Shown in pieces: positions 33,458 through 45,114 of a stretch of 64,000 nucleotides of DNA. Both the position numbers and the translations under genes were made by a program. Source of the stretch: Ophiobolus disseminans (Eukaryota; Ascomycota; Dothideomycetes; Pleosporales; Phaeosphaeriaceae); the NCBI GenBank assembly GCA_010093685.1, contig MU006220.1, forward strand, positions 1,271,502-1,335,501. The letters run 5' to 3'. Every line of letters starts with the position of its first letter. Positions within the stretch are counted from its first letter, which is position 1. Below the pieces are notes generated by a model. It had not been told where the DNA came from. It did no database searches and was given only the letters and a program-made list of their open reading frames with translations.

Positions 33458-33973
33458 AGTTGAGGGTTGATGTTGCTCGAAGTTGATGTTGCTCGAAGTC
33501 GATGTCTTCTGCAGTTACGGGAGGTTTTCTCTTTTGAGGTGTGGTTGGTGGCGTTGGACGATTGTCGTCAGGTTGAGCGGGGCCTGGTTGTGGAGGGGTT
33601 GGTAGATGTGAGTTTAAAAATTCTAATGATCTCCGGAGCTGAGTTAGAGTTGAAGGACATAGCTTGCGAGTTGTTTTCACAGCAAACTTTTCCCTTGTTG
33701 TCAGGCGCTGTACTTTGGTGCGGCGACAAGCGGGTGTTCAAGAATTTTCTGACCGTTCTTTTTCCCGGTTTTCACTGTAGGTGTGGAGGCGAAAGGCGCA
33801 GGTGCATCCGACTTTAACTCCTCTTTTAACTCCTCCTGTATTGACTCACACGTGCGGAATATGAAGTTACCTGGTTTAACCCATGTATCCTCCACGCTGG
33901 TGCGGAAAATTGCTGTATAGTGAAATGCGCATCGTAGAGTCAACTGTCGGCGTCAAACGAAATCTCACAGCTC
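33458..33973. other. Short intergenic with unassigned ORFs
   Basis: Two minus-strand ORFs (33375-33680 and 33701-33943) are open but lack recognisable domains. They may be leader or missed 5' exons of the PHD-finger gene. Confidence 0.35.
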
Positions 33974-35454
33974 CTACCCTTTCACAGTAACTTCAGCTGC
34001 TCGCACACTCTCAACTGTCGTCCGTCCCAACCCCTCCTTCGCATAAAAGTCCATGGGGTATAAGTTCTTTCTCTCCCTATCCTCCACCTTTTTCTTCATT
34101 CCCTCCTCTTCCAACCATGGGGCATCTCTCACACCCAAAGCAACAAGTGCCTCGTAGGGACTCAGCAACGGCCGAGGGAATGCATAACCCCAGTCGATGC
34201 TTAGCCTAGGACAAGCTATCTGCACCCACGCCTCTACATCCGCCATCATTGCTAGTTTACCAGGAAAGATCTCGGACATTAGGAGATTCACACACTTAAT
34301 TCCTTGCCGTTCAAGCTCATTCTCGATGAGTGTCAAGGTATTTGGATTACCTTGTCGACCTAATGAGCCCAGGATGATACCCCACGTGTGTGCCTTGCGA
34401 GCTGTGAGGATAGCTGTTCGGCGAAGATCGTACAACGAGTCGTGTTCGTACGTTTCGTGCGTAAGGCGTCGCGAGTACGGGTCGTACCGATACGCTGGTA
34501 GTGAAGGATTTGCAATCATGGCGCTCTCGAGATGAAAGCGTCCATCACCAAGATATAGAATCATGTCTGGTACCTCCTCTTCCTTGCCCTTTGCATTGAG
34601 CTGCCCTGGCTTGATCGCCATAGAAGGTGATGTGCAACCAAGGATTTCTCCTTTCGACAAGGGTGCTATCTGTGGAACAAGCGGGTTGTACCCTTCTCTC
34701 CGCAGAATCGGCACAATACCGTGTATCGTGGCGTTGAACTGGATGGTTCCCACGAGCGCAATGGTCTTACCTGTCGTGAAGTTGTCGGTTATGGTATTGA
34801 TGAGGTGTTGTGTGTCAATGCTGATGGAGACGAAGATATAGAGGGTGGCGATCTTGGTCACGGCTACAGGGATGAGACAGCTGTGCGCGTAGTGAATCAA
34901 GAGATCACAGCCCAGGGCTCGCGCCGTGTAGTCGTCTATACAGCATGCGCCATACGTGACATCGCCCATTATTAACGTGCTAGTGCCGGGGCAGAAGCGT
35001 GTGAGGATGTCAGATATTGTAGTCGCAAAGAGCAGGAGCCCTTCCGGGAACTGCAGGGCTATCGACTTGGCCCCAGAAGTCCGTATACGATGTATGCATT
35101 TGTGCATCTCGAAGTTGTAGTTTGGTGGTAGGAGGGTAATGGCATCGTTGATTTCTTGGTCATGCAGTATGGAATCAGGTAGGGCGTTCAGCGCGCGAGC
35201 AGTACGTCGGGGTTGTGCCACTGAGATCAGTCAGTTTCGTGTTCCAGTATGGCGCACGTCTGGTGCCTCACACCTTGTATTGCGCTTGAGTCCTCAATGT
35301 TCGCGTTCGAGTCCGCCTGTTGCTCGGTCCCCTTGTCTGCTGTCTTTCTGCCTACGAATCTCCTCTTGGGCTGTTTTGGCGCGGCAGTCGGCTCTTCTGA
35401 TATGTTTTCGTCTACCTCAGGTCCCAAGTTCGTAGCTGCTCTATCATCCTCCAT
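33974..35454 (-). CDS. dph1: Diphthamide biosynthesis protein 1 (radical SAM-like 4Fe-4S enzyme subunit)
   Basis: Two exons, 35454-35274 and 35220-33974, with a 53-nt intron, give 475 aa; the splice yields SSAIQVAQPRRTARALNALP. Dph1-Dph2 transfers the 3-amino-3-carboxypropyl group of SAM to a histidine of elongation factor 2, the first step of diphthamide formation. Family matches include ALQFPEGLLLFAT (about residue 116), GDVTYGACCIDDYTA (first cluster Cys, about 153), GEILGCTSP (second Cys) and ACPRLSIDWGYAF (third Cys). With these three cysteines the 4Fe-4S site is complete. The acidic, Lys-rich N-terminal exon (PKRRFVGRK) is the usual variable extension. Cytosolic. Start is the only ATG of exon 1 upstream of the conserved part. 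Confidence 0.95.
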
Positions 35455-35990
35455 CTTGTTGCTGTGTGACTAAGTGGTGGTGGGGTGAGAATGAAGGTTA
35501 CCCAAGGAGTGTGGGGGATTAAAAGTTCATAGGGCTGCGCTTAATACCGATAACTCCGGGAGGAAGGCCATGTTCGTCCCCAACTTCAACCCTCCTCAAT
35601 CACTCTGACTGCTTACGAATAGTGATATATTACGGCGCATGCTGTTGCCAAAGCTTGTACACATGCATCTGGTGTGATTCGTCGTCGGGTGTTTCGCGAT
35701 GTCGAGTTCTTGCAACGTCCTCTTCAAGGTGCACACGCCCTACAGCTCCTCCCTACAGGGCCGCACGCCTTACGCCCTCAGAGCAACAACGAAGGCTAAA
35801 ATCGAGCAAAAAGAGCCACCAATAAGGTGCAGCCATGCTGTTGGCTCGACATCATAGTTGTGGCATCGATCCTTCTGTGTCGATGTCGAACTCGAGGCTC
35901 TCCGAATATAGATAGACCTCACCCACTCACACTCAATGTCAATTCATATCACAGTTCCTTGAAAGTCCAATTCTCTTAACTCTCAGGACA
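35455..35990. other. Intergenic between divergent dph1 and MFS genes
   Basis: About 540 bp holding the promoters of both genes. Only short chance ORFs; no repeats. Confidence 0.4.
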
Positions 35991-37909
35991 ATGCTTGGGT
36001 TACCAAAGCAAAGCGAGCAGAGCTCAGATACTAGCCTGGTAGATGCTAAGAAAGATGTTGAAGCCGACTCCGCCAGTGTCATCGATATGCCTTCTCCAAG
36101 CGACCCTAAAACATTTGTGCATGCCTCTGGGAACAGGGTAACTGTGTTTATGGAACTAGACACTGGCTTAATTGGGTGGGAGGACGATGAAGATCCTGAG
36201 AATCCCCAGTGAGTCGCTCAACCATGTTCAGGGGGTGTTTCTGACAGGAACCCAGGAACTGGACCTGGAGCCAGAAGTGGGTACTCATGGCATGGATTGC
36301 CATCATGATCACAATCTCGCCGACTACCTCGTCTCTGTCCGCGCCAGGGACTGGGCGAACGCTCGATGAGTTCGGCGTAAAGTCCAAGACTATAGGCACG
36401 CTCACGACTTCGATCTACGTCTTAGGTTATGCAGTTGGGCCATTATTTCTGGCGCCGCTGTCGGAGCTATATGGACGAGCACCTGTCATCAACTATTCTA
36501 CGCTAGTCTTCTGCGCATTCCTGTTGGGATGTGCTCTCGCCCCGAATATGCCAGGTCTTATTATCATGCGGCTGCTCGCCGGCATTGGAGGCTCGGCTAT
36601 TGTAACAATTGGTTCTGCAAGCATTGGGGACGTCTTCAAGGTCCATGAGCGTGCAGCAGCGTCTGCAATCGTTCTCGGCACCCAATCACTGGCTCCGATT
36701 TGTACGTTAATCCTACACCCTTATGTCTTTTGTACTATGCTGACACTACTGAAGTGGGTCCTTTGATAGGTGGTTTCACGTCCCAGAATCTCGGCTGGAG
36801 ATGGGCGTACCACATTATACTTATAGTAACAGTCCCTATCGGTGTTTTGATGGTCATCTTCATGCAGGAATCTAATCACCCGACTATCCTCGAGAAGAAA
36901 GCGCGACGCCTGAGAAAAGAGTTGGGCCGGGACGATCTTCGCTCAAAGCTTGAAATGAACCTGCCACCTCGTCAAGTTCTGGCTCGCAGTCTCGTGAGAC
37001 CGATCAAAGTGCGCTCCCGTCTAGTATTATAGCAAGATCTGAAAGCTAATTGGGCTTTAGTTCATGTTCAGATCGCCCATCATGTTCCTAGTTGCTTTGT
37101 ACGTGGCCATAGTGTATGGTCTCTTTTGTAAGTACAGACTCTGAACATGACGCACCCATCTAATATCATCGTAGATTTGTTGGTAACCACCGTCCCCGAT
37201 GTTTTCCAGAACATATACCACTTCGAAGTGCAACAGACGGGTCTTACCTATCTTGGGTGTAAGTCGTCAAGCAATCAACTGCAATCCACCAGAGCACCGC
37301 TAACCTGAACTCGCAGTCGGCGTCGGCATGCTTGTGAGTGCCGCATTCAACCAAAATGGTTGCCAAATCTAATATATACTAGATCGGTCTGGGGTATGTA
37401 TTGAGGTACAATGACAGAAAAGTCGTGTATCTTCAGGAGCTGAACGGCGGCAAGTTCGAACGTTAGTACAACTACCTTTTGTGACTGGATAGAAAACTGA
37501 TTCTCTCATAGCCGAGATGCGTCTTGCAAATACGATCTACCATGCTCCCTTCATCCCCATCTCACTCTTCATCTACGCATGGACAACGCGCGCTTCAGTT
37601 CCCTGGATTATACCATGCCTGTCGTTCGTCCCATTTGGTTTCGGTATCTCTGGCATACTTGTCATGTGCCAAACGTACGCCGTAGATGCTTTTCTCGAAA
37701 CGTCTGCATCGGCAGTTGCAGCTCTTGTGGTCATGCGATCGATATTTGGAGGCTTCCTGCCATTGGTAGGTCCGGCAGTGTACAGTGCGCTGGGACTGGG
37801 GGTTGGAAATACAGTGTTGGGTGTGTTAGCTCTGGTCATGACGACTGTGCCGTTTGGGTTTTTGAAGTGGGGAGGTAAGATCAGGAGGAAATGGATGGTG
37901 AAGTTATGA
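35991..37909 (+). CDS. MFS transporter, DHA1-type multidrug/polyamine exporter
   Basis: Eight exons: 35991-36208, 36256-36701, 36755-37008, 37061-37127, 37175-37258, 37317-37333, 37383-37461 and 37512-37909. They give 520 aa in frame; introns are 46-58 nt and exon 6 is only 17 nt. The cytosolic N-terminus ends in EDPENPQNWTWSQKW, the typical entry to helix 1 of DHA1 drug:H+ antiporters. Conserved stretches are GPLFLAPLSELYGRAPV (motif A, about residue 130), GSASIGDVF with ERAAASAIV (about 185-205) and GPLIGGFTSQNLGWRWAYHI (motif C region, about 222-240). Twelve helices can be drawn. The likely role is plasma-membrane export of drugs or small metabolites; substrate unknown. No biosynthetic cluster surrounds it. 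Confidence 0.9.
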
Positions 37910-37985
37910 GAATACTTTCACATGTTGTGCACTACTCACACCATCGTAGACTAAAGGCTTCCGCTTTGACCCTGCACAACACAAT

Positions 37986-38645
37986 TTAAGCGGCCAAAGC
38001 CTTCCGCCAGCTCGCCATTTCTCCTGGTGTGCCCATCACACTTTGCATACCCTTCCTCCCATTTCCATCCACCCCAAGTACCGTCATCCCATCCTCCCTC
38101 ATCGCATCCACAACCGCTCCAACGTTCCTCTCGTGCTCTTCAAACCTCTTTCTGAACGCATCTCCCGCCCTACCTCGTTTCCCAGATCACGTCCTCGCCG
38201 TTTCTCGATCAACTTCCAACGCTACCAAGAATGCGTCCTTATTCGGCACCCATAACTCTTTCAACATATCTTTGAAAACGTGCCACCGCGCCGCATCCCT
38301 TGGGAATCCATCAACCAGTATTCTCACATCACCCGATGTGGCGCCCACGCCAAACAAGCGCTCCTTTACATACTTCGGTGTAAGGTGTAGCGGCGCCAGC
38401 GTGTTTGCTGTCACGTTCTCCCGGAATTTGATTAGTTCTTCTGCAGATAGAGAGGGCTTGATGAGCGCTGCTGGACTGGTTGGGTTGGGGGATATGAGTT
38501 CGCGTAGATCGGCGCCGAGAAAAAAGTGCTCGAGGCTGTAGTGCGTAGAGAGCGTGGTGCAAAGGGTCCTTTTTCCAGAGCAAGGTACTCCGAGGACGAA
38601 GATCAGGAGGGGACTTGACACTGGAGCAGGGTCTTGAATAGGCAT
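37986..38645 (-). pseudogene. UMP-CMP/adenylate kinase-like gene with in-frame TGA
   Basis: From the ATG at 38645 the frame encodes a P-loop nucleoside monophosphate kinase: FVLGVPCSGKRTL (P-loop), then ILVDGFPRDAARW (NMP-binding DGFPR) and VDRETART. A TGA at 38187-38189 then interrupts. After it the same frame continues for 66 codons with GKRGRAGDAFRKRFEEHERN, the LID/Arg region expected of this family, and ends at TAA 37986-37988. So the gene is complete apart from one stop. A CGA to TGA change would explain it. Splicing out 39 nt (38191-38153) would also bypass it but would remove part of the LID and is unusually short. The P-loop also has Arg where Gly is usual (GKRT, not GKGT). Either a recent pseudogene, a base error, or a shortened protein of 152 aa. 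Confidence 0.7.
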
Positions 38646-38930
38646 GGTGGGTGTGCTTTGGCTTGACGGATAAGTTCGTTGGGAGGCATAGATGGTGCAT
38701 CGTTGCAAACTCTTATAGGACATCCAATGTTGTGAAGAAATGATAATCTAGGTATGGATAGCATCGCGGTGATTGTAAATGGTGTGCTGTTCTGAGCGTT
38801 AGGGTTGGTCGATCTAGATTTGAATCTGCGCCTTCCTCTTTGGCAAGTGCGAATGCCAGGTAAGCTTTCACTTTCACTACCGCTAATTGAGTCACGAGTC
38901 TGCGCTAACAATGCTGCTTAACATCTCTCG

Positions 38931-39632
38931 ATGTTCGAATTGCTGCGACGTCACCTGAAAAATTTAATCGCGCGTTTCCTCTCTTCAGAGAACAGCAGCG
39001 ACACCGCCACTTCACATCCGCCTTGTGGCTTAGCCATGGATCTCGATCGCAACCGGTCACATATCGCTACCACGGTCTCCGAAGACGCGGTCACGCCACA
39101 GCCGTCAACTCAACGGGCCGAAAAGCTCTGGCAGCGAAAGCGCAGGAGGGGTAAAGAACGCGCACGTAGTCACCGGTTTCCCCAGTATGCGCCTGGTGGA
39201 AGATCTCCGTTGCCGACTATTCTCGAGGAGGAAGACCAGAGCACATTTGGGGATGATCACGTCAAGCTCGGAAATACATGTCCAACGGGTGAACAACATC
39301 AGCACCAGCGCGTTCCTACCGATGTAAGGAATTTGAGCCTTAAGAACGAGAAGAAAGATACAAGCATCCACATGAATGGCAAAGTCAGCGGCACGGGAAC
39401 GCTCCCTGAGCTGCGCAAACACCATGATGAACTGCAGGCATGTATCGAGAAAGCGAAGAGGAGTATCGACGCACGAAGGAAGCAAGATGCCGCGCGCAAG
39501 GAACAGAAGGAACAGAAGGACCGCGAACGACATCAGGCTGAGGTGATGAGTGCTGTCAGTGGGAAGATGGATCGCCTGCGAATGGCTGATGGTTCTCGCG
39601 CACCAGATGAGACTGAGATGCAACGACCCTGA
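38931..39632 (+). CDS. Hypothetical coiled-coil protein (233 aa)
   Basis: Single open exon, not recognised. The N-terminal 20 residues are amphipathic and basic (LLRRHLKNLIARFL). The middle is polar and disordered with a basic stretch (QRKRRRGKERARSHR, about residues 68-82). Residues 158-215 form a strong charged coiled coil (ELRKHHDELQACIEKAKRS then RKEQKEQKDRERHQAE). This coiled-coil half suggests a structural or binding role. The basic block could be a nuclear signal. No signal peptide or membrane segment. Start at 38931 is the first ATG; MDLDRN at residue 36 is an alternative. Confidence 0.55.
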   Translation: MFELLRRHLKNLIARFLSSENSSDTATSHPPCGLAMDLDRNRSHIATTVSEDAVTPQPSTQRAEKLWQRKRRRGKERARSHRFPQYAPGGRSPLPTILEEEDQSTFGDDHVKLGNTCPTGEQHQHQRVPTDVRNLSLKNEKKDTSIHMNGKVSGTGTLPELRKHHDELQACIEKAKRSIDARRKQDAARKEQKEQKDRERHQAEVMSAVSGKMDRLRMADGSRAPDETEMQRP

Positions 39633-39880
39633 CGGTGGGCGCTGGCGGTACATAGGTACGGGTCAGAAGATGTGTTCGATATCTATACAATGTTCAGACA
39701 GGAGGCGGACAAGAGGTGAACGCGCTAAGATCGATTCTAGCCTGAAATGAACTAGTCGATCGGAAGAGTAAGTATGCCATCATCGATCGCGTCTCCTCCA
39801 CAATTCACGTGCACTAAGATAACATGTGAACGAGTCTGCAATATGACTTACTCATACCTTAATACTTTTAGAGTCATAAC

Positions 39881-40728
39881 ATGGCTCTGTGGACCCTGAT
39901 ATCGCCTGCCTCACGAGGCATTGGTTTTGCCCTCGCAAAGCGCGTCTTACAAACAACAAGTGCGCCAGTTGTTGTGACAGCCCGGAAAGACCTCGATAAA
40001 ATAAAAGAAGAGCTACTGCAAGGAGAGGACTTTGATGAAAGTCGGTTGAAAGTGCTGAAACTTGATGTACTCGGTGCGTTGCTACTCTGCCCCCAACTTC
40101 GTATGCACTAATTGCCGTCCCAGACGAATCCACCGTCGCCGACGCGGCCGCAGAATGCAAAAGTCTCTTCCCTCCAAAGTCACACCAACTCCAACTTTCA
40201 TTCATCGTGCCCGGCCTACTCTTCCCTGAGAAATCACCATCGCAAATCAACTACGACGATGCACTACTCACATTCCGCACCAACACGCTCGGGCCAATGC
40301 TCATGCTAAAGCACTTCTCCCCATTTTTGCCAAAGAAGAATGCAGCCCCCAACGAGAATCAAGACGAGATGAAAGGTTTCCCCTCCATCGCAACAACAGC
40401 AATCATGTCCGCCCGCGTCGGCAGCATCAGCGACAATCGCCTTGGCGGGTGGTACAGCTACCGCGCGTCAAAAGCAGGTGTGAACCAACTCGTCAAGACA
40501 TTTGATAACCATCTAAGGACTGCGTCGGGTGACAATGCGATAGCGGTTGCGTTGCATCCTGGGACAGTGAAGACGGATCTGAGCAAGGATTTCTGGGGTA
40601 ACGTGAAGAAGGATAAATTGTTTGAGAGGGAGTGGGTGGCTGAGAGGTTGATTGATGTTGTGAAGGGTGTAGGTGTTGATGGGAGGGGTAAGTGTTGGGA
40701 TTGGGATGGGAAAGAGGTATCGCCGTGA
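39881..40728 (+). CDS. Short-chain dehydrogenase/reductase
   Basis: Two exons, 39881-40073 and 40124-40728, with a 50-nt intron, give 265 aa. The N-terminus ISPASRGIGFALAKRVL is a Rossmann dinucleotide motif (SxGIG type, residues 8-15). VVVTARKDL follows strand 2. The catalytic Ser lies in IMSARVGSISD and the YxxxK pair in YSYRASKAGVNQLVK (about residues 190-204). LHPGTVKTDLSKDF is the loop after the catalytic helix. The order fits the CsgA/C-factor-like SDR group with NAD(P)H-dependent carbonyl reduction or alcohol oxidation; substrate unknown. All catalytic residues are present. Cytosolic by lack of targeting signals. Confidence 0.92.
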
Positions 40729-40831
40729 TCGGGGTCTTTGGATGAAGGCTTGGATGGGCAGACATTGCTGTTAAGCATGGTAGCAGGCTGTGGTCATAAT
40801 TTAGCTGGGTGTTATGTTTGTACACGCTGTG

Positions 40832-41828
40832 CTACTGGAACATGTTATGAACACTGGCATCGGCCGCTTCCTCAACTTGAGCACGGTCTTTTATATCCGA
40901 GCTGTCGGATCGTAGTGCACGTTGCCGTGCAAGACCCTCTTCTCTTTTCCGACGTTGTCTCGCATCCGCGTCCTCCCATTCCGGCTTGCTTGAAGCACCT
41001 GCCGAAGGTGAAAAGGCCTCGATAAGAGCGTGGCGAAACCGTGCTATGCGCTCTGCATTGATCTTGAAGCGATCGTTTGCGATAGCAACTAATATTCGTA
41101 GATATTTCTCGTCTACTATAGGAATTTTGCGGTCGCTCTCATCTTGGTATCCGATGACTGAATCGAATGAGTAGCCGGTCGATCGGACCGCCACCATAGG
41201 GGTGGAGTCTCCGCTCTTTGTGGTGCTCAGACTCACAGCGCCGCTTTCTCGAAAGCCAGCACTTAGTGCTGCGGTGAGAACCCGTTGAGCATGTATTGTA
41301 GATGCAGTAAGGACATGAAGTATCTGTAACGAATCAGAACATGTTTGCAATTAGGGTGGTCGTGGTTACCATCGGCTCGAATTTGAGATGAATGTACCTG
41401 CTCTGCACGCCAGGTTCTTCTCCCTCTTTTGTCGCAGCGCTGTCCAGGCCGCATAGCGATAGGTAGGCTTCGGCAGTGGTCACATGAGATTCGTCGACGG
41501 GAGAATGCGAGATAAACAGCCATGCGCCTCCTCCACCTTTTCCTCCAGGACCAGCGCGGGCATCTCCAGTCTGCTCTAAGAGCTGATCATGACTCCCTAC
41601 TTTGTGCCCTTCCAAGAACACACTAATTCGTCCAGAGCAGCTGCTAGTTGTAACAAGCCCTTCGAGAGCATTGATCTCCCCAATCAATCTGCGGATCGGC
41701 TCGTCCACCGAACCTTTGGGAGAGAGATCATGATATTCGCCATCCGGAACTCCAAGCTGCTCCAATATGTTTCGCTTGCGAGACTCGAAGCGAGTAGTCA
41801 TGGCGAGGGCGTGCCGGAAGTTTTGCAA
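40832..41828 (-). CDS. tyw3: tRNA wybutosine-synthesizing protein 3 (TYW3) methyltransferase
   Basis: Two exons, 41828-41370 and 41323-40832, with a 46-nt intron, give 316 aa. Family motifs are the N-terminal F...RK..IL....VPD (residues 10-32), the signature TTSSCSGRISVFLEG (about 60-74), GGAWLFISHSPV (about 99-110), YIHLKFEPMILHVLT across the splice and FRESGAV (about 178). TYW3 uses SAM to methylate the N4 position of the tricyclic base during wybutosine formation at position 37 of tRNA-Phe. The Lys/Arg-rich C-terminal 70 residues (EWEDADARQRRKREEGLAR) look disordered. Cytosolic. The divergent neighbour begins 210 bp upstream. Confidence 0.93.
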
Positions 41829-42038
41829 GAAATGGCTGCTGATTCGCGTGATTTCGCGACGTGGACGTGCAGCCGTGGATCGCGCTTTCCGTTCTTAAAG
41901 TGCGTCATTGGCGCAAGAAGCGACCCGTGCGCGTGTCGCGTGCCTGACACCAGCACCTGCCAAAACAACTCACTCAGGCACATAACCACCCGTGGACACA
42001 TTCCCGTACGTAACACGACCAACGACTCATCCGTCAGA

Positions 42039-45000
42039 ATGCCTCGGAAAATGACGAAAAGCGCGTCTACCTCGACTCCCAGGAGCTCGTCCAAACGCCC
42101 AGCTCAAGATACACCATCACGACAGTCGAAAAGAGCAAGGGCAGCAGCGAGGAAGTCATATGCTGAGCCAGACACGGATGATGGCGATGAGGTGACTGTT
42201 AAGAAAGCTGTCTCGGCGACCGACGGAGACGATGTGTCCGAAGCCTTCGGGTTTGATGATGCAAGCGATGGAGAAGCATCCTCCGAATCAGAGCAGGAAG
42301 ATGTGACGAGCGACGAAGACGGCACTTCCAAGAAAGCAACGCGCCGAGGAAAGTCGACTAAAAAGAGCCTGCCGATACATAAGAAATCAGTAGATGAGAA
42401 AGAGCTCTGGAAAACTGGAGCAAAATTGGCTCCCGGTACTCAGCTCATCATCAAGAAACCCAAGGCGAGAGAGGCCGGTGATACACCATTCACCGACGAG
42501 ACAATTCACCCTAACACCATGTTGTTCCTTAAAGATCTCGCGGCGAACAATGACCGTCAATGGCTGAAATGTAAGTCAAACAAAATAGGCAGGCGTGCAG
42601 GTGCAAAAAATGGCTGCAATCGAATCGATATACTACAGCCGGCCTATTCAAGCCATAGAACATCCTCATCTAGCTTCTGGCATTGGTGTGGCTTATGACT
42701 ACGACGACACGCAACGATTAGTAACAACGAATGCAAAACTAACATAGCTCACAGTGCATGATCCGGACTTTCGGGCCGCCTTCCAGGACTTTACGACATT
42801 CACAGAAAAGGTATCCGAAAAAGTGGTCGAAGCAGACGAGCTGATCCCTGAGTTGCCGGTCAAAGATGTGGTGAGTTTTGCCGCATCCACTCATTACTCA
42901 AACTTACATGCTGACTACGAAGATCTATCGCATATACCGAGGTGAGCTAAGGACGAAGCGCATGACCTACTTTAAGGCTGACGACATCAGACATCCGATT
43001 TTCGAAGGACCCTACCCCATACAAAACCTACTTTTCAGCAGCGTGGTCAAGAACCGGGCGCAAAGGTCCATATGCGCATTACTACGTTCAGATTCAACCG
43101 GGTGGTGGTAGCTTTGTTGGTAAGTTGCATCTCTTTCCTTACTTTACCCACAGGAGCCCCACCTACATCTCGACACCGTCTCGGACCAGCAATGCGAAGC
43201 CAACGGAATACGGACAACGAACCACACCCATATGCACGTGTACCCGATGGTCGCCGACATCTGCCCAACCATCGTGTAGGGACATGCAGGATAAAGCGCC
43301 TCTCGCTAGATAACCAGTGTGTGGTGACACAGCCGCATGTGGTGGAAGAGGCAAGCTGCAAGGCATTGTTATGGGCAGGAAGTCAGATCCCTCGTGGTTC
43401 CCGCAACGCTCGGACGTCGCTGCACGATATTGTTACATGCGAAGGGTCGGGTGCCTCTAAATTCAGGGCACGAGAGACTTCCTTGCATCCTGCAACTCTG
43501 CAAGTTTTACGGCCCACATGGCACTGGCAGTGTCGTTGACACGACATTAGGGAACCCGTGCCTTTTTGTCCAGCTTTGGCTACGAGGAAGTGGCTCTATC
43601 CCGAGATCACTGTATGTGTGGGCCGGGCGGTGTGCGACCGTTCGACGGTCGATCGTGGTGGTAGTACCTCCCTCGAGTTTGTGTCCACATCAAACTGGGT
43701 CGCATCGTGCGTTGTGATCATCAGCAGTGATCTGGACTCGATCGTTAGCGGAAACTTCGGACTCCTTGGACCGTGTAACAACTCCATCGCTTGGGACATG
43801 CTTACTGGGCTCCGTGGGGACGACACAGCGATACGCGTGTCAGTCATATCCGAGGATTTCGAGAATACAATCAATATCTTCGTGTATGTCCGGACCAGCT
43901 AATTCTGTGCTAGGAGGTGGTTTCTGGCAGCCTGAGGCTGCCACTCTAGCCAAGTTGCGACGAGACATTGACCGCAAGCCACACAAGATCAAAAACGTGT
44001 TGAATAATACCGACATTCGTCGAGTATTCTTGAGGGATGTGGCGGACAACGAGAAGAAGGCCGTACAAGCCTTCACAAACCTACCATCTAACAAGTCCAA
44101 TGCTCTGAAGCGGCACCCGAAGGTGAGTTTGCACGTTTCCTTGCCTCGGTGAGCTATACCCCTCAAGAAGCGTGGATGTTGGATATGGATATTGAGCACG
44201 ACCTTGGTGCTCGATCCGCGGGGCCAAGCGGGGTTGAGATGACAATCACCACCATGACGTTGGAACTCCTATCGTGCTGCGGCACGGTCGTGCGGCAAAA
44301 GCTAAATTTTCCTCGACGCTTCTCGCAAGCGTCACTTTGGCTAAATTTCAAGCAACTTGCACGGGCCCGGTTCCTTCCATCTCAAAACTTCCAGCTCGAG
44401 TGGCCCCGAATTTGGCCAGACCGAATTCACCAGCTCATGTTGCTGATACCAAGGCCAAAATGACGCAAGCTTGTGAGGGTCAAAAGTCGGCACCGGGCCC
44501 GATCACACGCCACTCGTACCATTATCGCTGCAGCTGCGTGCTTGACAAACTTCACCATCTGACATTGCTGACAATGTGGTGTTAGGGTTATGATCAGAAC
44601 CACATCGAGATTGAGTTGCTTCGACTCCGCAATTTCACGCTTGGTACCAAAGTTCCAGACCGTGAAGTTGTTGGGCCCGGAGGTTTGAATCGAGTCGCTG
44701 AACTCGTAGCCTGTTTGGTGCCTTTCATAAGTTGTAAGTCTGCAAACCTTCCTCGAGACCTGGTGCAACGGATGATGCCGTTTCTTCTGCACTAATCGGT
44801 ATCACTGAAATGACAAGAAGGGGTAACCTTGTCTCAACGCTTGCGAAAGTCCAAAAGCTTCCTGCCGCTCAATGTGCTGGCAGTGCAGCAGACCCAGCTT
44901 AGTACACCGATAGTCGGTGGCCGGCTGGGCGTGGACATCGGAAAATATGCACCATTCCAGATTGCTGGTTCATGTGGAAGAAAAACACATTGCATTAGCC

Positions 45001-45114
45001 ACGCAACTAACGTACTGCACAGATCTAAATAGCGTGGTCATGCCAGACGAAGACCCATCAGACTCGAGCGAGAACGACGAGGATGATGAAGACAGCAACC
45101 GAGGCGAGCACTGA
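42039..45114 (+). CDS. DUF2461 (TIGR02453) family protein with long introns
   Basis: Seven exons join in frame to 414 aa: 42039-42570, 42755-42870, 42923-42941, 42991-43119, 43914-44122, 44586-44733 and 45023-45114. Residues 1-130 are acidic and basic low-complexity with nuclear-signal-like KKPAQ/KRAR groups. The DUF2461 domain runs from about 160 to 370: FLKDLAANNDRQWLK, IYRIYRDIRFSKDPTPYKT, GPYAHYYVQIQPGGGSFVGG and FWQPEAATLAKLRRDI. The tail is very acidic (SDSSENDEDDEDS). The domain's biochemical function is unknown. Introns of 184, 794, 463 and 289 nt are far longer than the 46-60 nt norm of this window, yet have normal donors (GTAAGT, GTGAGT) and CTAAT/CTAAC-AG ends. Start is the ATG that opens the low-complexity region. 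Confidence 0.88.
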
